Source: Pigoraptor vietnamica (taxonomy: Eukaryota > Opisthokonta > Filasterea). Taken from it: DNA of 22,261 bases. The stretch spans positions 1 to 22,261 of the forward strand of contig CALSCQ010002904.1 in assembly GCA_943704525.1 (NCBI GenBank). The letters are read 5' to 3'. Below are positions 9,568-18,534 of this stretch, piece by piece. Within the stretch, counting starts at the first letter, position 1; the number at the start of each line of letters is the position of its first letter. A model generated the notes under the pieces. The model worked only from the letters and a program-made list of their open reading frames with translations. It searched no databases and was not told the DNA's origin. The position numbers and the translations under genes were made by a program.

Positions 9568-12500
9568 CATTCAATGGCAGTCACAGAGGTTTAGCCCCCA
9601 CTGACATGAAAGAGAGACAACGGGCTGACAAGGAGAGCGGCACGGCACGATTGCATCCACAAACTGCCACTCACACTCCTCCGTCGGTGCACTGCGACGG
9701 TGCGAGTACGGCGGCACGGATGGAAACGGCGACGGCGTCGGCTGAGCGGGCGCCTGTTGCGATGACAACGACTGCGCCTGCGCTGGTAACGGCGCTCCGA
9801 ACGCCCCACCTACGGCGTACGGCTGTTGCGTTGGCGGTGCGGGTTGATAAACTGGCACATAGACAGTGTGCGTCTGCATTTGAGGCGGCACTGTGGGCGG
9901 TGCCGTCGTCCTCGCTCCCGAAGCGGACCCCTGCGCATCCACTCCAGGCTGTACCGTCTGCGAAGCCGTTTCGTTGTGTGTTGCGGCTGCGGGCGCAGGT
10001 GCTGCGGTGGCGGTCGCTGTCGCTGGCGACGGCGTCGCGAACGGCACAAAGCCCATCCCGGGGAAGGCGAAGGGAGCGCCGTAACCAAAGGGGACCGACA
10101 CGGGCGGCACCATCGGCGGTGGATAACCGTACGGAGGAGGGTAGGGGTAGGGCGGAAAAGCGCCGTAGTAATGCGGGGGTGGCGGTGGAGGGCCCCAGTA
10201 CGCACTCGCCGGCCGGTGGTGCCGGTGACTCCGAGAGCGGCGGTGGTGGCTGCGTGACGAGCGGCGGCGTGCATAACTGTCGTCGGTGGTGTCGGACGCA
10301 GTAACAGACTCGGATTCCTCTGTCCCTAAGTCGGTCGACGCGCTTTCCGACCGATGGCGGTGTCTCCTGCGCCCGCTCTTGCGTTCGCGCAGGTGTGCCC
10401 ACCGCTCTCCCTTGTCGCCCTCTCCCTTCCCGTCGCCACCGACTGCATCCGGCTTGTCCGGAGCGCACGCAGGCGCAGAAGGCACGTCGGCGTCCTTTGT
10501 CTTCGCGGGAACTTGCGATGCGGACGTTGCGGGCGGTGCGGTCGCGGCAGGCGCGTTTTGCACGTGCTGCTGTCCGTCAGACGCGTGCGAGAGCTCGTCC
10601 GCGCTCAGGGTGCGATCCGATTTATCCTCCGTCGACTCCCCGTCGCCCGTGAAATCGTCCCGATAGCTCGGCTCGTCCGGACGTCCCGGGGACGCGGGCA
10701 CAGACAACTTGTTCGAATCGGTCGCCTTCCCTCCAACGCCCAGCGCTGGCACGCGCAAGAATATGCCCTTCTCACCACCGCCGGCGCCGTCGCTCCTTTG
10801 GTCATCGTCCTCCGCCACGCTCTCGCTAAAGTGCTCGTCCGCGTCTTCTTTGTCGTCGTCCGAGTGCACAGTCGCGGAACTCATCGGGCGGAGGGACAGC
10901 GAACCGCGTCGCTCGGGTGTCTTCGAGGGGGGCGACCGCGATCGAGACCTTGATGGGGACGTTGACCTGGATCGCGACGACGAGCGTGATCGCGACCGCG
11001 ACGTCGACCGAGAGCGAGAGCGAGAACGCGAACGCCTCCGGCGGCTGCGTCCCCGCGGCGAAGAAGAGCGGGAGCTCGAGGCGGGGGAACGGGAGCGAGA
11101 ACGCGAACGCGAACGGGAGGAGGAGCGGGACGAGGACGAAGAAGAGGACGGCGCCTTCTTGCGGCCGATGAGCGAGTTGGCGTCGACGAGATCGCTTCCG
11201 TCGCCCACGGATTCGGGGTCCGAGTCGTACTTTGCGGCGCGGGATGACGCTGTGCGCGGACGATGGGGGTGAAATGCAATAGCAGCGAGAATGCACGTGC
11301 ACCGTCGTTGCGCACATATGGGCACTATTGGACACACACGCACAAACCAAACGCATAAAAGATTAAAGATTCAACTCGGAGAGAAATGCGACACGGCCCC
11401 CAACCCTAATCCCACGCAAGCACCGGCGCGCGCACATCATGCGTACACACACGACACAAACACAGTGCGCAATTCGCACAACACTCGCATAACACCCACC
11501 CTTGCCAATTCCAGAGGACACCGACGACGACCTGTTCGCAAGAAAAGCAGCAGCTGCCGCTTTCCTCCGCCGAGATTCCTCGTCCTCGTCACTCTCGCTC
11601 TCAACCGGCCGTTTGGACGCGGGGACACTGCCCTTTGACGTTCCACTGCCGCTGGTCGCGGGCGGCGCTGCACTTTTCTTCGTGACGTCTGCAGCCGTTG
11701 AAACTTTAGACCTCACGGCAGCGCCGTCGTCGGAATCCGAGTCGCTGAGGCCCGCGACGTACTTGCGCATCTCCTCATCGTCACTGTCGAGCGTCACGAC
11801 GGGGCGCGGCGCAGACGGCTTGCGAGAGGGGGAAGAGAGCGGCTCCGAAACGTCGGAATCGTCGCTGTCCCTCGCACTCTTCAGCGCCGATTTGAGCGCG
11901 GACTTTGGGGAAGGGGCCTCCGCGCCCTTCTTGAGGAACCCGGAGCTCACGGCCGCCTTCCAGTCGCCCTCGTTGATCGCATCGCTGTCGATTCCATCGC
12001 TGTCGCTCTCGACGTCCACGTTTCCCGCTGTCACCCTCTCCTCACGCGCCGCGTCCGAGCTTCGCGCGCGCAGAGATTTGAGGTACGCCGCAATCTCATC
12101 GTCCGAACCGTCCTCGCTGCCGTCGTCCTCGTCACTCGCACCTCCCGCGGCGCTCTCAATGCGAATAGGGGCTTTGCTAAACGACACCTGGCGCGTGAGA
12201 CCCGGCTTTGCGGGCGTTTGCGCCGAGGGCGCGGGAGATTCACCCTTGAGCCGCGACTGCGCCTTTTGGAGGATGGAAGCGCCGGCACCACCCCGGATGA
12301 CGGGCTTGGCGGGCGTCGCCTGACATGGGCGCAGAGGCGTAATGTGAGTGGGGGAAAGAGGTGCGAGGGTGGAGATGCACAACAGCACAACGTTGAAAGG
12401 CTCGAAGGCCAAAGGGTTGAGTGCGGGGAAGGCAAAGTGCTGTATGCCGGGCGATGGAGGAGTTGAAGATAATTACCCGCTGAACCGTTGTGTGCGTAAG

Positions 12501-12753
12501 AGACCGGCGAAGCTGGCAAACATATACGTGTGACGATAACGACACGGGTGCATGCTTCGTGCAAGGGCTGAGTATTGATGTGCGAGGTTCGCAACAGGGG
12601 TCGGTTACGCACCGGCGCCTTCTTCTGTTGTGCCTTGTTCTGTGCGCTGTACAGCGACGACAGAATGGAGCTCTTCCCCGCAATGGCGCCAATGGAAACG
12701 GACGGCTTGTCGTCGTCAGAGGACAAATCGTAGCCCTCGTCAAACCGCCCCAT
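8861..12753 (-). CDS. C19orf44/DUF4614-like acidic and RS-rich protein, 5 exons
   Basis: Exons 12753..12613, 12319..11500, 11249..9675, 9349..9183 and 8935..8861 give 925 aa. Donors are GTGCGT, GTGGGT, GTGAGT and GTGAGT, and all phases fit. Exon 1 encodes MGRFDEGYDLSSDDDKPS. Exon 2 is acidic and disordered, with two related motifs (SDDEIAAYLKSL and SDDEEMRKYVAGL). Exon 3 has an 84-residue Arg-Ser tract (about 353-436), a second Arg/His/Ser-rich patch, then a Pro/Tyr/Gly-rich stretch (about 660-710) and a Pro/Ala/Gln-rich part. The conserved end (846-925) spans exons 4-5: SRMLRHHFELMRAYVETQQD, then across the join YIARHRKKPLTMEEALRQVR. This end resembles, from memory, the C19orf44/DUF4614 family, whose function is unknown. 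RS tracts are typical of splicing and nuclear-speckle proteins, so nuclear RNA work is possible but inferred. It is divergent from the AFK-like gene. Confidence 0.78.
9402..9565. repeat. intronic minisatellite with (GT)n and (GA)n
   Basis: Inside intron 3 of the RS-rich gene (9674-9350), three imperfect copies of a unit start near 9402, 9457 and 9500. The unit is GGTTTCCAT, a variable trinucleotide, ACTACACAACAG or similar, then a (GT)n run. The last copy runs into about 42 bp of pure GA (9524-9565). The microsatellite part differs between copies while the GGTTTCCAT...ACAACAG core is kept. Confidence 0.85.
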
Positions 12754-13282
12754 TTTTCCGCGCTTGGCGATTGCGACCCAAACTGCGCTTCCTATGGCGT
12801 CATATTCTCGCTGCGAGGGGCGTTGGTGCCAGGAGGGCTGCGGGAAGGGACACTTCCGAGGGTGTGTGCGAAACGACACTGGGAGACTGTGATTAACACT
12901 CTTGGAGCAAAACTGAGCTTTTGTGGCGCGCCGAAAAGTGAATGCCTGCGGGTAAAACGCGGAATACATTCGGAAATAGATGTCATTAAATAAACTAATA
13001 GGGTAAACAAGTGACTTGGCATAACATATTTGGATATTCGTCGCGTATTTTGAATTTCGCGCGTAAACGTTTTGCCTTTTTTGAATGTTTTAATCCTATA
13101 ATTACCTTCTATGGGATCCAATGTTCACGGAAATGAAACCGTGACGTCATGCGTTCCATTTTTGTGGCTTTGTGTGGGCCATTAGCCGTATTGGAAAAAA
13201 AAAAAAGGCGAAATCTTGAACTCAGAGCACGCATTCGACGGACACGCACACGCGTAAACCGGCGCGCACATACACATTCACA
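12754..13282. promoter_or_regulatory. divergent promoter region, RS-rich gene / AFK-like gene
   Basis: This 529-bp gap has no convincing ORF. About 12960-13110 is AT-rich, there is a TGACGTCA at 13142-13149, and a 12-A run lies at about 13195-13206. A GGCGTCAT half-site lies near 12797, about 44 bp upstream of the RS-rich gene start. Regulatory function is inferred. Confidence 0.45.
13142..13149. promoter_or_regulatory. TGACGTCA palindrome (CRE/bZIP-type site)
   Basis: A perfect palindrome 134-141 bp upstream of the AFK-like start codon, at a distance similar to the sites upstream of copies A and D and CCZ1. Confidence 0.45.
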
Positions 13283-14317
13283 ATGGAGAGCGATTGGACA
13301 AACGTCGTTGGTGTCGGGCGCAGCGACTCGGGATCCGCGGGCGTGTTCTTCGTCACGCACGGCGACGGCCGGCGGTGCGTTCTCAAGGGGACCACGCGCC
13401 TGCTGCAAGAGCACGTCGCCACTCTACTGCTGCGACGCCTGTCTTCCAGTCTCGGTGGTGTGCTTGCGCCGAACTCGCGCATTGCGCAATACGGCAAGGG
13501 CGAGGAGTGGTCCCGCATACCCGACGCCCTGCTTCGAGTGGCTGGGCACGACACTCCGGACGGCACCGCCCTCAAGAAACAACTCAACCGCGCGTTTTAT
13601 TTTGTGATGGAATTCGTTCCGGATGCGAGGGATCTCTCCGCGTGGCTGCTCTCGAACTGCGCACGGGCGGACGGCAGTGCGCGCGCACCCATCGACGCGA
13701 ACGTCCTTGCACAGCTCGGCGGCCTCATGGCGTTTGATGTGCTTGTGAACAACAGTGATCGGCTCCCGTTAATATGGTCGAACGAGGGAAATCTAGGCAA
13801 CATTCTTCTCACCCCCGCCGCCGACGGCGCGTGGACGGTGCACGGCATTGACCAAGCAACGTCCACAATGGACGTCAAGTCGCCGAACGGCGCGAAGGCG
13901 TTCGAGGCGTATTCGCGACGCGTTCGATCGCTCGTATCGAACATGCGTGCGTCGGTGGAGGCGCGTGGTCCGCCGTGTAAGGAGATCGTGGCCGTTGGTA
14001 ACGCGATTGGGACGTGGTCAGTGGGAGCCGTCGTGCCCACGGATGGCGAGCTTATTGCGCTGCAACGCGCGCTCGCACGCGGTCTTCTTGCGCTTGCCGA
14101 GTGCGCCGAACTCGATAGGGACGCCGCGTTGATTGTGGATGAGGCGAAGAAGTGCGTTACGGTCGATTGGGAGCGCGTGTGGGCGGATATGTGCAAGCTC
14201 GTGCACGCCGATTTCTTTGTCTCTGTCCTCGGTCTGTTGCGAGAGAACGCGGAGGCCCTTCGAGTGTGCGCGAACGATCCCCGTTGCGGGAATGATTGCG
14301 CAGGTGGGGTTTGCTGA
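13283..14317 (+). CDS. actin-fragmin-kinase-type protein kinase domain protein
   Basis: Intronless, 344 aa, ATG at 13283. It shows the order of motifs of the actin-fragmin kinase catalytic domain, an atypical kinase fold related to PI3K-like kinases. There is a Gly/Ser-rich start (GSAGVFFVT), a candidate ATP-binding Lys35 in CVLKG, and FYFVMEFVP as the hinge-like strand. FDVLVNNSDRLPL (151-163) is the catalytic loop, followed by NEGNLGNILL, and HGIDQATS with Asp190 is the metal-binding DFG equivalent. All these positions are filled with plausible residues, so it may be active. Physarum AFK phosphorylates actin in the actin-fragmin complex and carries kelch repeats after the kinase. This protein ends at the kinase plus about 150 helical residues, with no kelch repeat, so its substrate is unknown. 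A nitrilase-WD40 gene follows in the same frame after one TGA. Confidence 0.87.
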   Translation: MESDWTNVVGVGRSDSGSAGVFFVTHGDGRRCVLKGTTRLLQEHVATLLLRRLSSSLGGVLAPNSRIAQYGKGEEWSRIPDALLRVAGHDTPDGTALKKQLNRAFYFVMEFVPDARDLSAWLLSNCARADGSARAPIDANVLAQLGGLMAFDVLVNNSDRLPLIWSNEGNLGNILLTPAADGAWTVHGIDQATSTMDVKSPNGAKAFEAYSRRVRSLVSNMRASVEARGPPCKEIVAVGNAIGTWSVGAVVPTDGELIALQRALARGLLALAECAELDRDAALIVDEAKKCVTVDWERVWADMCKLVHADFFVSVLGLLRENAEALRVCANDPRCGNDCAGGVC

Positions 14318-14395
14318 GATGTGATTGTGTATTGCGCACCCCTCGTGTCGTTTAGCGTAATATGCATAACACGAGTGTGCGCGGCGAATGTGCGC

Positions 14396-15859
14396 ATGCA
14401 CGTCACGCGTAACGCGCGTCTGCCTTTTCCGTTGCGTGCATTCTCACACGTCTTCCACAACCCACGGCCAGCCCAGCTTGAGAGCAACACCCCGTCAGTC
14501 ACGTGCGCGCGTGACAATCGCGCTGTGGAGGACTCGCCTTCTTCCACGCCCGCGAAAGCACCATCAACCGTCTCCATCGCCCCTCCTCTTCGATCGCTCG
14601 TCGTACTCGCCGTCCAGCGCAGTTCCATTCCGCTGTCACGTGCCGCGCAGGCCGTCGAAGACGCGCTCGACGGGCACGCAGCGGGCGGCGGCGGGCGCGT
14701 GGACATCGTCGTCTTTCCCGAGTGCTTCATTTCGGACGCGGTGCACGTGACCGCGAGTTCCGATATCGTCGCCGTGCTGCGCGCGGACCCTCGCATAGCG
14801 GCTGTCTCGGACGTGCTGGCAAAGCGGGACGTCGCGTGCCTTCTGGGCACCTTTGACGAGGTCCACGAGTCGCCTCGACGCGTGTTTTGCACGGCGCCCA
14901 TGTTCGATGCAGACGGCACTCTGCTCGGCGTTTACAGAAAGCGGTACCCGACGTGCGGCGGGACGTCCGTTTCGCCCGGGGACGAACTCGGTCGAGTGTT
15001 TGTGTCTGCGCGCCTCGGTCGTATTGGCGTGGCAATCTGTTACGACGTGGAGCACGATGACGTTATGGAGGCCCTGGTCGCGCAGAAGCCCGCCGTCATA
15101 CTCAACCCCATCGCCATACTGAAACCGTCCACGTCGAACAGCCTCGCCAACGCGCAATCGGCGCGAAGGACGGCCCTGTCGACGGTCGCTCGCAACACAG
15201 AGTGGCGCATGATGGCCGCGCGTTGCACCCTCGTGCGTTGTGATAATCCTGCGGCCGCCGGTTATCTTGGGTCGACCGTCGCGATTGGGCCCGTGCACAC
15301 GCTGTATGCCCCTTCGGCGAACGTGTGCATGCTCGCGGCGGAGTGTGCCGATTTCGACGATTTTCCCAAGTGCACGCGACCGCCCGAGCGAGAGCGCACG
15401 GAGCGACGTGACAACAGCGGCAACCACGTTGTTTGCGCGACGCTCATCCAAGACTCCGGCGCTGCAGTGACGTCGCTTGGCGTGGAAGGCCGCGTCACTT
15501 TGGTGGTGACGACTGCGCGCGGCCGTGTGTACCGGTGCAATGTCGTCACCATGACACAAGAGAAGGCGGACACGGCAGTGCCCGTTGACGTCGTGGCGTT
15601 GAGTGCGGCTGCAGGCGACCCCGGCGTCACGGTGTCGGGGCGAGTCCACGTGGGACGGAGCGCTGAGGACAGCCGTATTGCCGTTATCACGGTCGATGAC
15701 GAGCGTATGCGGTTGAGGGCCCATGCGGCGGCGTTGACGGCGGTGGCTGTTGGCTCGGCGTGGATTGCGACAGGGGATGCGGACGGGCGGGTCCTGGTGT
15801 GGACGCTCGAGCAGAATCGCGTCGCTATGTCGCCGAGTGCACTGTGGCCGGAGGTGTAG
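14396..15859 (+). CDS. carbon-nitrogen hydrolase (nitrilase superfamily) fused to WD40-like repeats
   Basis: Intronless, 487 aa from the first ATG (14396). The frame is open further upstream to the stop of the AFK-like gene. Residues 1-25 are basic and acid-free, possibly an organelle leader. The CN-hydrolase domain (about 67-315) shows the complete Glu-Lys-Cys triad: Glu109 in FPECF, Lys182 in YRKRYP and Cys215 in ICYDVE. The Lys-Cys spacing is typical, so amide or nitrile-type hydrolysis is expected; the substrate is unknown. A linker rich in Arg/Glu (about 325-342) leads to a C-terminal part with WD40-like strands: VTSLGVEGRVTLVV...GRVYRCNV (about 358-383), a weak middle unit, and a clear last repeat RAHAAALTAVAVG...DADGRVLVWTLE (441-472). 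Only about three blades are visible, too few for a closed propeller alone. The fusion is unusual in this superfamily as far as I know. Confidence 0.85.
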   Translation: MHVTRNARLPFPLRAFSHVFHNPRPAQLESNTPSVTCARDNRAVEDSPSSTPAKAPSTVSIAPPLRSLVVLAVQRSSIPLSRAAQAVEDALDGHAAGGGGRVDIVVFPECFISDAVHVTASSDIVAVLRADPRIAAVSDVLAKRDVACLLGTFDEVHESPRRVFCTAPMFDADGTLLGVYRKRYPTCGGTSVSPGDELGRVFVSARLGRIGVAICYDVEHDDVMEALVAQKPAVILNPIAILKPSTSNSLANAQSARRTALSTVARNTEWRMMAARCTLVRCDNPAAAGYLGSTVAIGPVHTLYAPSANVCMLAAECADFDDFPKCTRPPERERTERRDNSGNHVVCATLIQDSGAAVTSLGVEGRVTLVVTTARGRVYRCNVVTMTQEKADTAVPVDVVALSAAAGDPGVTVSGRVHVGRSAEDSRIAVITVDDERMRLRAHAAALTAVAVGSAWIATGDADGRVLVWTLEQNRVAMSPSALWPEV

Positions 15860-16244
15860 TATGGCGCCTGCCAGTTTTGTGGCGCCTTTTGGGCGAACGG
15901 ACTGAGGGTCGACCGGCCGACGAGAGCCATGTCGGACTGTGACAGACGTGTGGTCGCGTGGGCGATATTGTGAGGCTCTGATGTAATGTTCTGGTTCGGC
16001 AACGGGCGCACAGCAGAGAGACGCTGAGGCTGAAACGCGGAAAAAAAAGCGGAAAGAGAGAGAAACGGCTGTGAAGGGCCATAAATGTGGAAAAGCACAC
16101 GGGCGCTGCCGGCAATTGTCCGTACCGCAAACGGAGTGTAACATGGACCGTACACCCACTCACAACACAATTGTGATTTCAAATCCAACCGACAGTGGCA
16201 ATCTCAGCGAACTCTTTCGTTTTGTGTGTCCCCTTCTCTCTCCC
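15860..16244. other. intergenic region upstream of Myb-like copy C
   Basis: This 385-bp gap has no supported gene. It has an A/G-rich stretch around 16035-16070 and no full TGACGTCA. The frame of copy C stays open upstream to a GTG at 16071, with another ATG at 16143, so a longer leader cannot be excluded. Confidence 0.5.
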
Positions 16245-17564
16245 ATGGCACTCTCGCTGCTCTCGCGCCTCCCTCTGCGACCGCTCGCATGCCGCGCTGT
16301 TTTGTCGGCGCTTTTGTCGAATGCAGCGAAATCCGCGAGTGTGCGACCGACAGACCGTTCGGTGTGGGCGTCGTTGCGGCAGACGGACCTCTTTCGCGAT
16401 GCCGTGAAAGCGCACGAACAGAGCGCGACGTGCTTGGGGAGGAAACGGAAGGACCCGACGGAGCCAAAAACCACGCGCTTGCCTCAACTGACGGACGAGA
16501 TGCGGAGTGCGCTGGACCCCTCTGCGCCCGTCGTTTCAGCGCAGCGCTCTTCCCTCTTCACGCACGACGACGACCGCCGCATTGTCGCGATGCTCAAGGA
16601 GGGCGCCGGGTGGATGGAGATAGCGAACGCCCTCGGCAAGAAAAGGCGTCAAATTGAGGCCCGCTTTGTGAACGTGCTTGACCCTCGGCTGCGACAGGGG
16701 CCATTTACCGCCGAGGAAGACGCGGCGATACGCGCGCACGTCGACGCACATGGGCCCACGAGTTGGCCCCTCTTGTCGAAAAGCATGGGCCATGCGAGGT
16801 CTGATATGCGCTTGCATGCGCGGTGGGAGCTGGCATTAGCGAACGCTTCGCCGTGGAGTGAGGACGAGCGACGGCGCCTTCTCGAGGGCGTTGTGGCACA
16901 CGGGCGCGATTGGGATGCGGTCGCGCGTCACGTGGGTGGGGGACGAACAAGCGCTGACTGCCTTTTTGTGTTCAGAAATGCGATGCGTACGAAAATGGGG
17001 CCCAGGAAAGAGTATTCGTACTACACCCCGGAGGAGGACGCGCGGCTGTGCGCTGCGGTGGAGAAGAACGGGCGCAAGTGGGGCGCTTTATCAAAGGAAT
17101 TTGGGGATCGTTCGGTCGCTACCATTCGCGAGCGCTATGAACGGAGGCTGCTCCCGCAGTGGCTCCGCGTTCCCATTCGCAACGAAATCGGCCCTCTCGT
17201 GCGCATTCTGCGTGCGGACGGCGCCGTGGACGGGCCGCTGTCGTCGTTCAAGGACGCGGAAGCTGCGCGCAATTGGGTGGCGCTGTGCCTCGGAATGGAC
17301 GGCGCGTCGCAGGTGGACTGGGATGCGCTGAACAGGGCGAGCGGGGCGGAGAGGGGCGCGGCGATGGACGCGGTGCGGGAACTTGAGCGTCGACTATCGG
17401 CGGAGGAGTGGAAGGAGAGGGCGACTCGCGCGTGGGTGCCGTCGTGGTCGTGGCCACGTCCGATATGCGAAGGGCGCGCGTCGCCGATTGGGCCCGTGGC
17501 GAAGCATCCCGCGATACGGCCGTTTATGCGCGGAGAAATGCGTGCGTCAGCACGTTCCTCCTAG
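16245..17564 (+). CDS. Myb-like four-repeat protein with mitochondrial-type leader, copy C
   Basis: Intronless, 439 aa from the ATG at 16245, chosen because it gives the leader MALSLLSRLPLRPLACRAVL and a length within four residues of copies B and D. An in-frame ATG at 16143 would add 34 residues. The leader has no acidic residue for about 36 positions, then comes the family motif VWASLRQTDLFRDAVKA. Four Myb/SANT repeats and the shared C-terminal domain follow as in copy B. In the third helices copy C has QIEARF, MRLHARW, DCLFVF and ATIRERYE, so repeats 3 and 4 differ most from the other copies. The rest, and especially the C-terminal domain, is nearly identical to copies A and D at the DNA level. 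Homology stops right at the C-terminal PFMR, where each copy gains its own short tail. Confidence 0.88.
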   Translation: MALSLLSRLPLRPLACRAVLSALLSNAAKSASVRPTDRSVWASLRQTDLFRDAVKAHEQSATCLGRKRKDPTEPKTTRLPQLTDEMRSALDPSAPVVSAQRSSLFTHDDDRRIVAMLKEGAGWMEIANALGKKRRQIEARFVNVLDPRLRQGPFTAEEDAAIRAHVDAHGPTSWPLLSKSMGHARSDMRLHARWELALANASPWSEDERRRLLEGVVAHGRDWDAVARHVGGGRTSADCLFVFRNAMRTKMGPRKEYSYYTPEEDARLCAAVEKNGRKWGALSKEFGDRSVATIRERYERRLLPQWLRVPIRNEIGPLVRILRADGAVDGPLSSFKDAEAARNWVALCLGMDGASQVDWDALNRASGAERGAAMDAVRELERRLSAEEWKERATRAWVPSWSWPRPICEGRASPIGPVAKHPAIRPFMRGEMRASARSS

Positions 17565-18534
17565 AGACAAATGAAACCCCTCGGGAGCCTGAGCATATTC
17601 GTCGGTGGTTCTTGTGCCAGATGACTGGCTACGTTTGCCCTGCCGACGTGCATGCACGTGTCAATCCCATTACCGCGTGCCCAACAAACGGACAGTGTGG
17701 TGGGGTAAGTAGCCCGTGCGTGCAGCGGCCCGATTGACCTCTACTGTAACTAACGCGGCTCAGTTCAGGTGAGCGGCCGGCTGCATTGGAGGCGGACGCC
17801 GCGCACAAGTTTACTTCGCTATGTATATACTGACATCGTCGCATGATATCACCGAGGCGGTTGGGTGTGGTCACCATCTTCAACGAGAATGCAGCCGGCT
17901 CTCCGGGCGAATCTGATTTATTAGTGTAGCTGACATGCGTCATCATGACACACACACGTGCCATTACAAACGAGGAGTACTTTGCGCTCTTCCCTCCACC
18001 CGCGCCGGCGGCTCGCTCTAGGCCGTCACGCCGGTTAGCGAAAGCTCGAGAGCGGGTCTCTTGTTTGTCGTGCATCTCTCTCGCGCTCGGTTGTCTGCCA
18101 TTGCGTCCGGGGCAGAGAGTGCCTTGCGTGACGTTTTTATGGCCAGACGTTGACACCCGGGAGCACTAGACAGGGGTACTACCTCACTGCGACGACGCCG
18201 GTGTGCGTCGGTGAATTTGATATGGCCCGCCTGGGGCCGTGCCGTGCGAGTGCACACAGATATGAAGAAAGCACCATCGAGATAACATTGCAAAGCCACA
18301 CCAAATGTTCGTGCAGAGGGGAGTGCGGTTGCTTGTGGGCATTCCAGTGTCTGTCGGTTGGGAGGTGTTTGCCGCTGAGTGTGGAGGACGAATGCATTAT
18401 AAATTGTTCACCAATAACTTTCCTCACACAAGGCAACCGCCATTTACAGCAACCGCAGTCTGACGTGTGGTTTCTTGCGCCGTCAACACACTCGGGCCGG
18501 CAAAAGTCGGACAACTGACCCGCCCGCGCAATTC
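17565..18534. other. convergent intergenic region between Myb-like copies C and D
   Basis: This 970-bp gap is less GC-rich than the genes around it. It holds small overlapping ORFs: an ATG-started 74-codon one at 17945-18169 (plus) and a 175-codon one at 17629-18156 (minus). Neither shows a domain or compositional pattern I can support. No microsatellite and no full TGACGTCA was seen. Confidence 0.45.

Noticed and set aside
10705-10725. TTGTTCGAATCGG resembling a tRNA B-box
   Set aside because: It lies inside the coding exon 3 of the RS-rich gene, and no matching A-box or cloverleaf was found. I found no tRNA or rRNA gene in the window.
14636-16188. Long minus-strand ORFs (507 and 308 codons) opposite the nitrilase gene
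   Set aside because: They are antisense shadows in GC-rich coding DNA. The plus strand has a complete catalytic triad and WD motif.
17629-18156. 175-codon minus-strand ORF in the C/D gap
   Set aside because: It has an ATG start but no recognisable motif or paralogue, and overlapping ORFs of similar size occur on the other strand. It is not supported as a gene.
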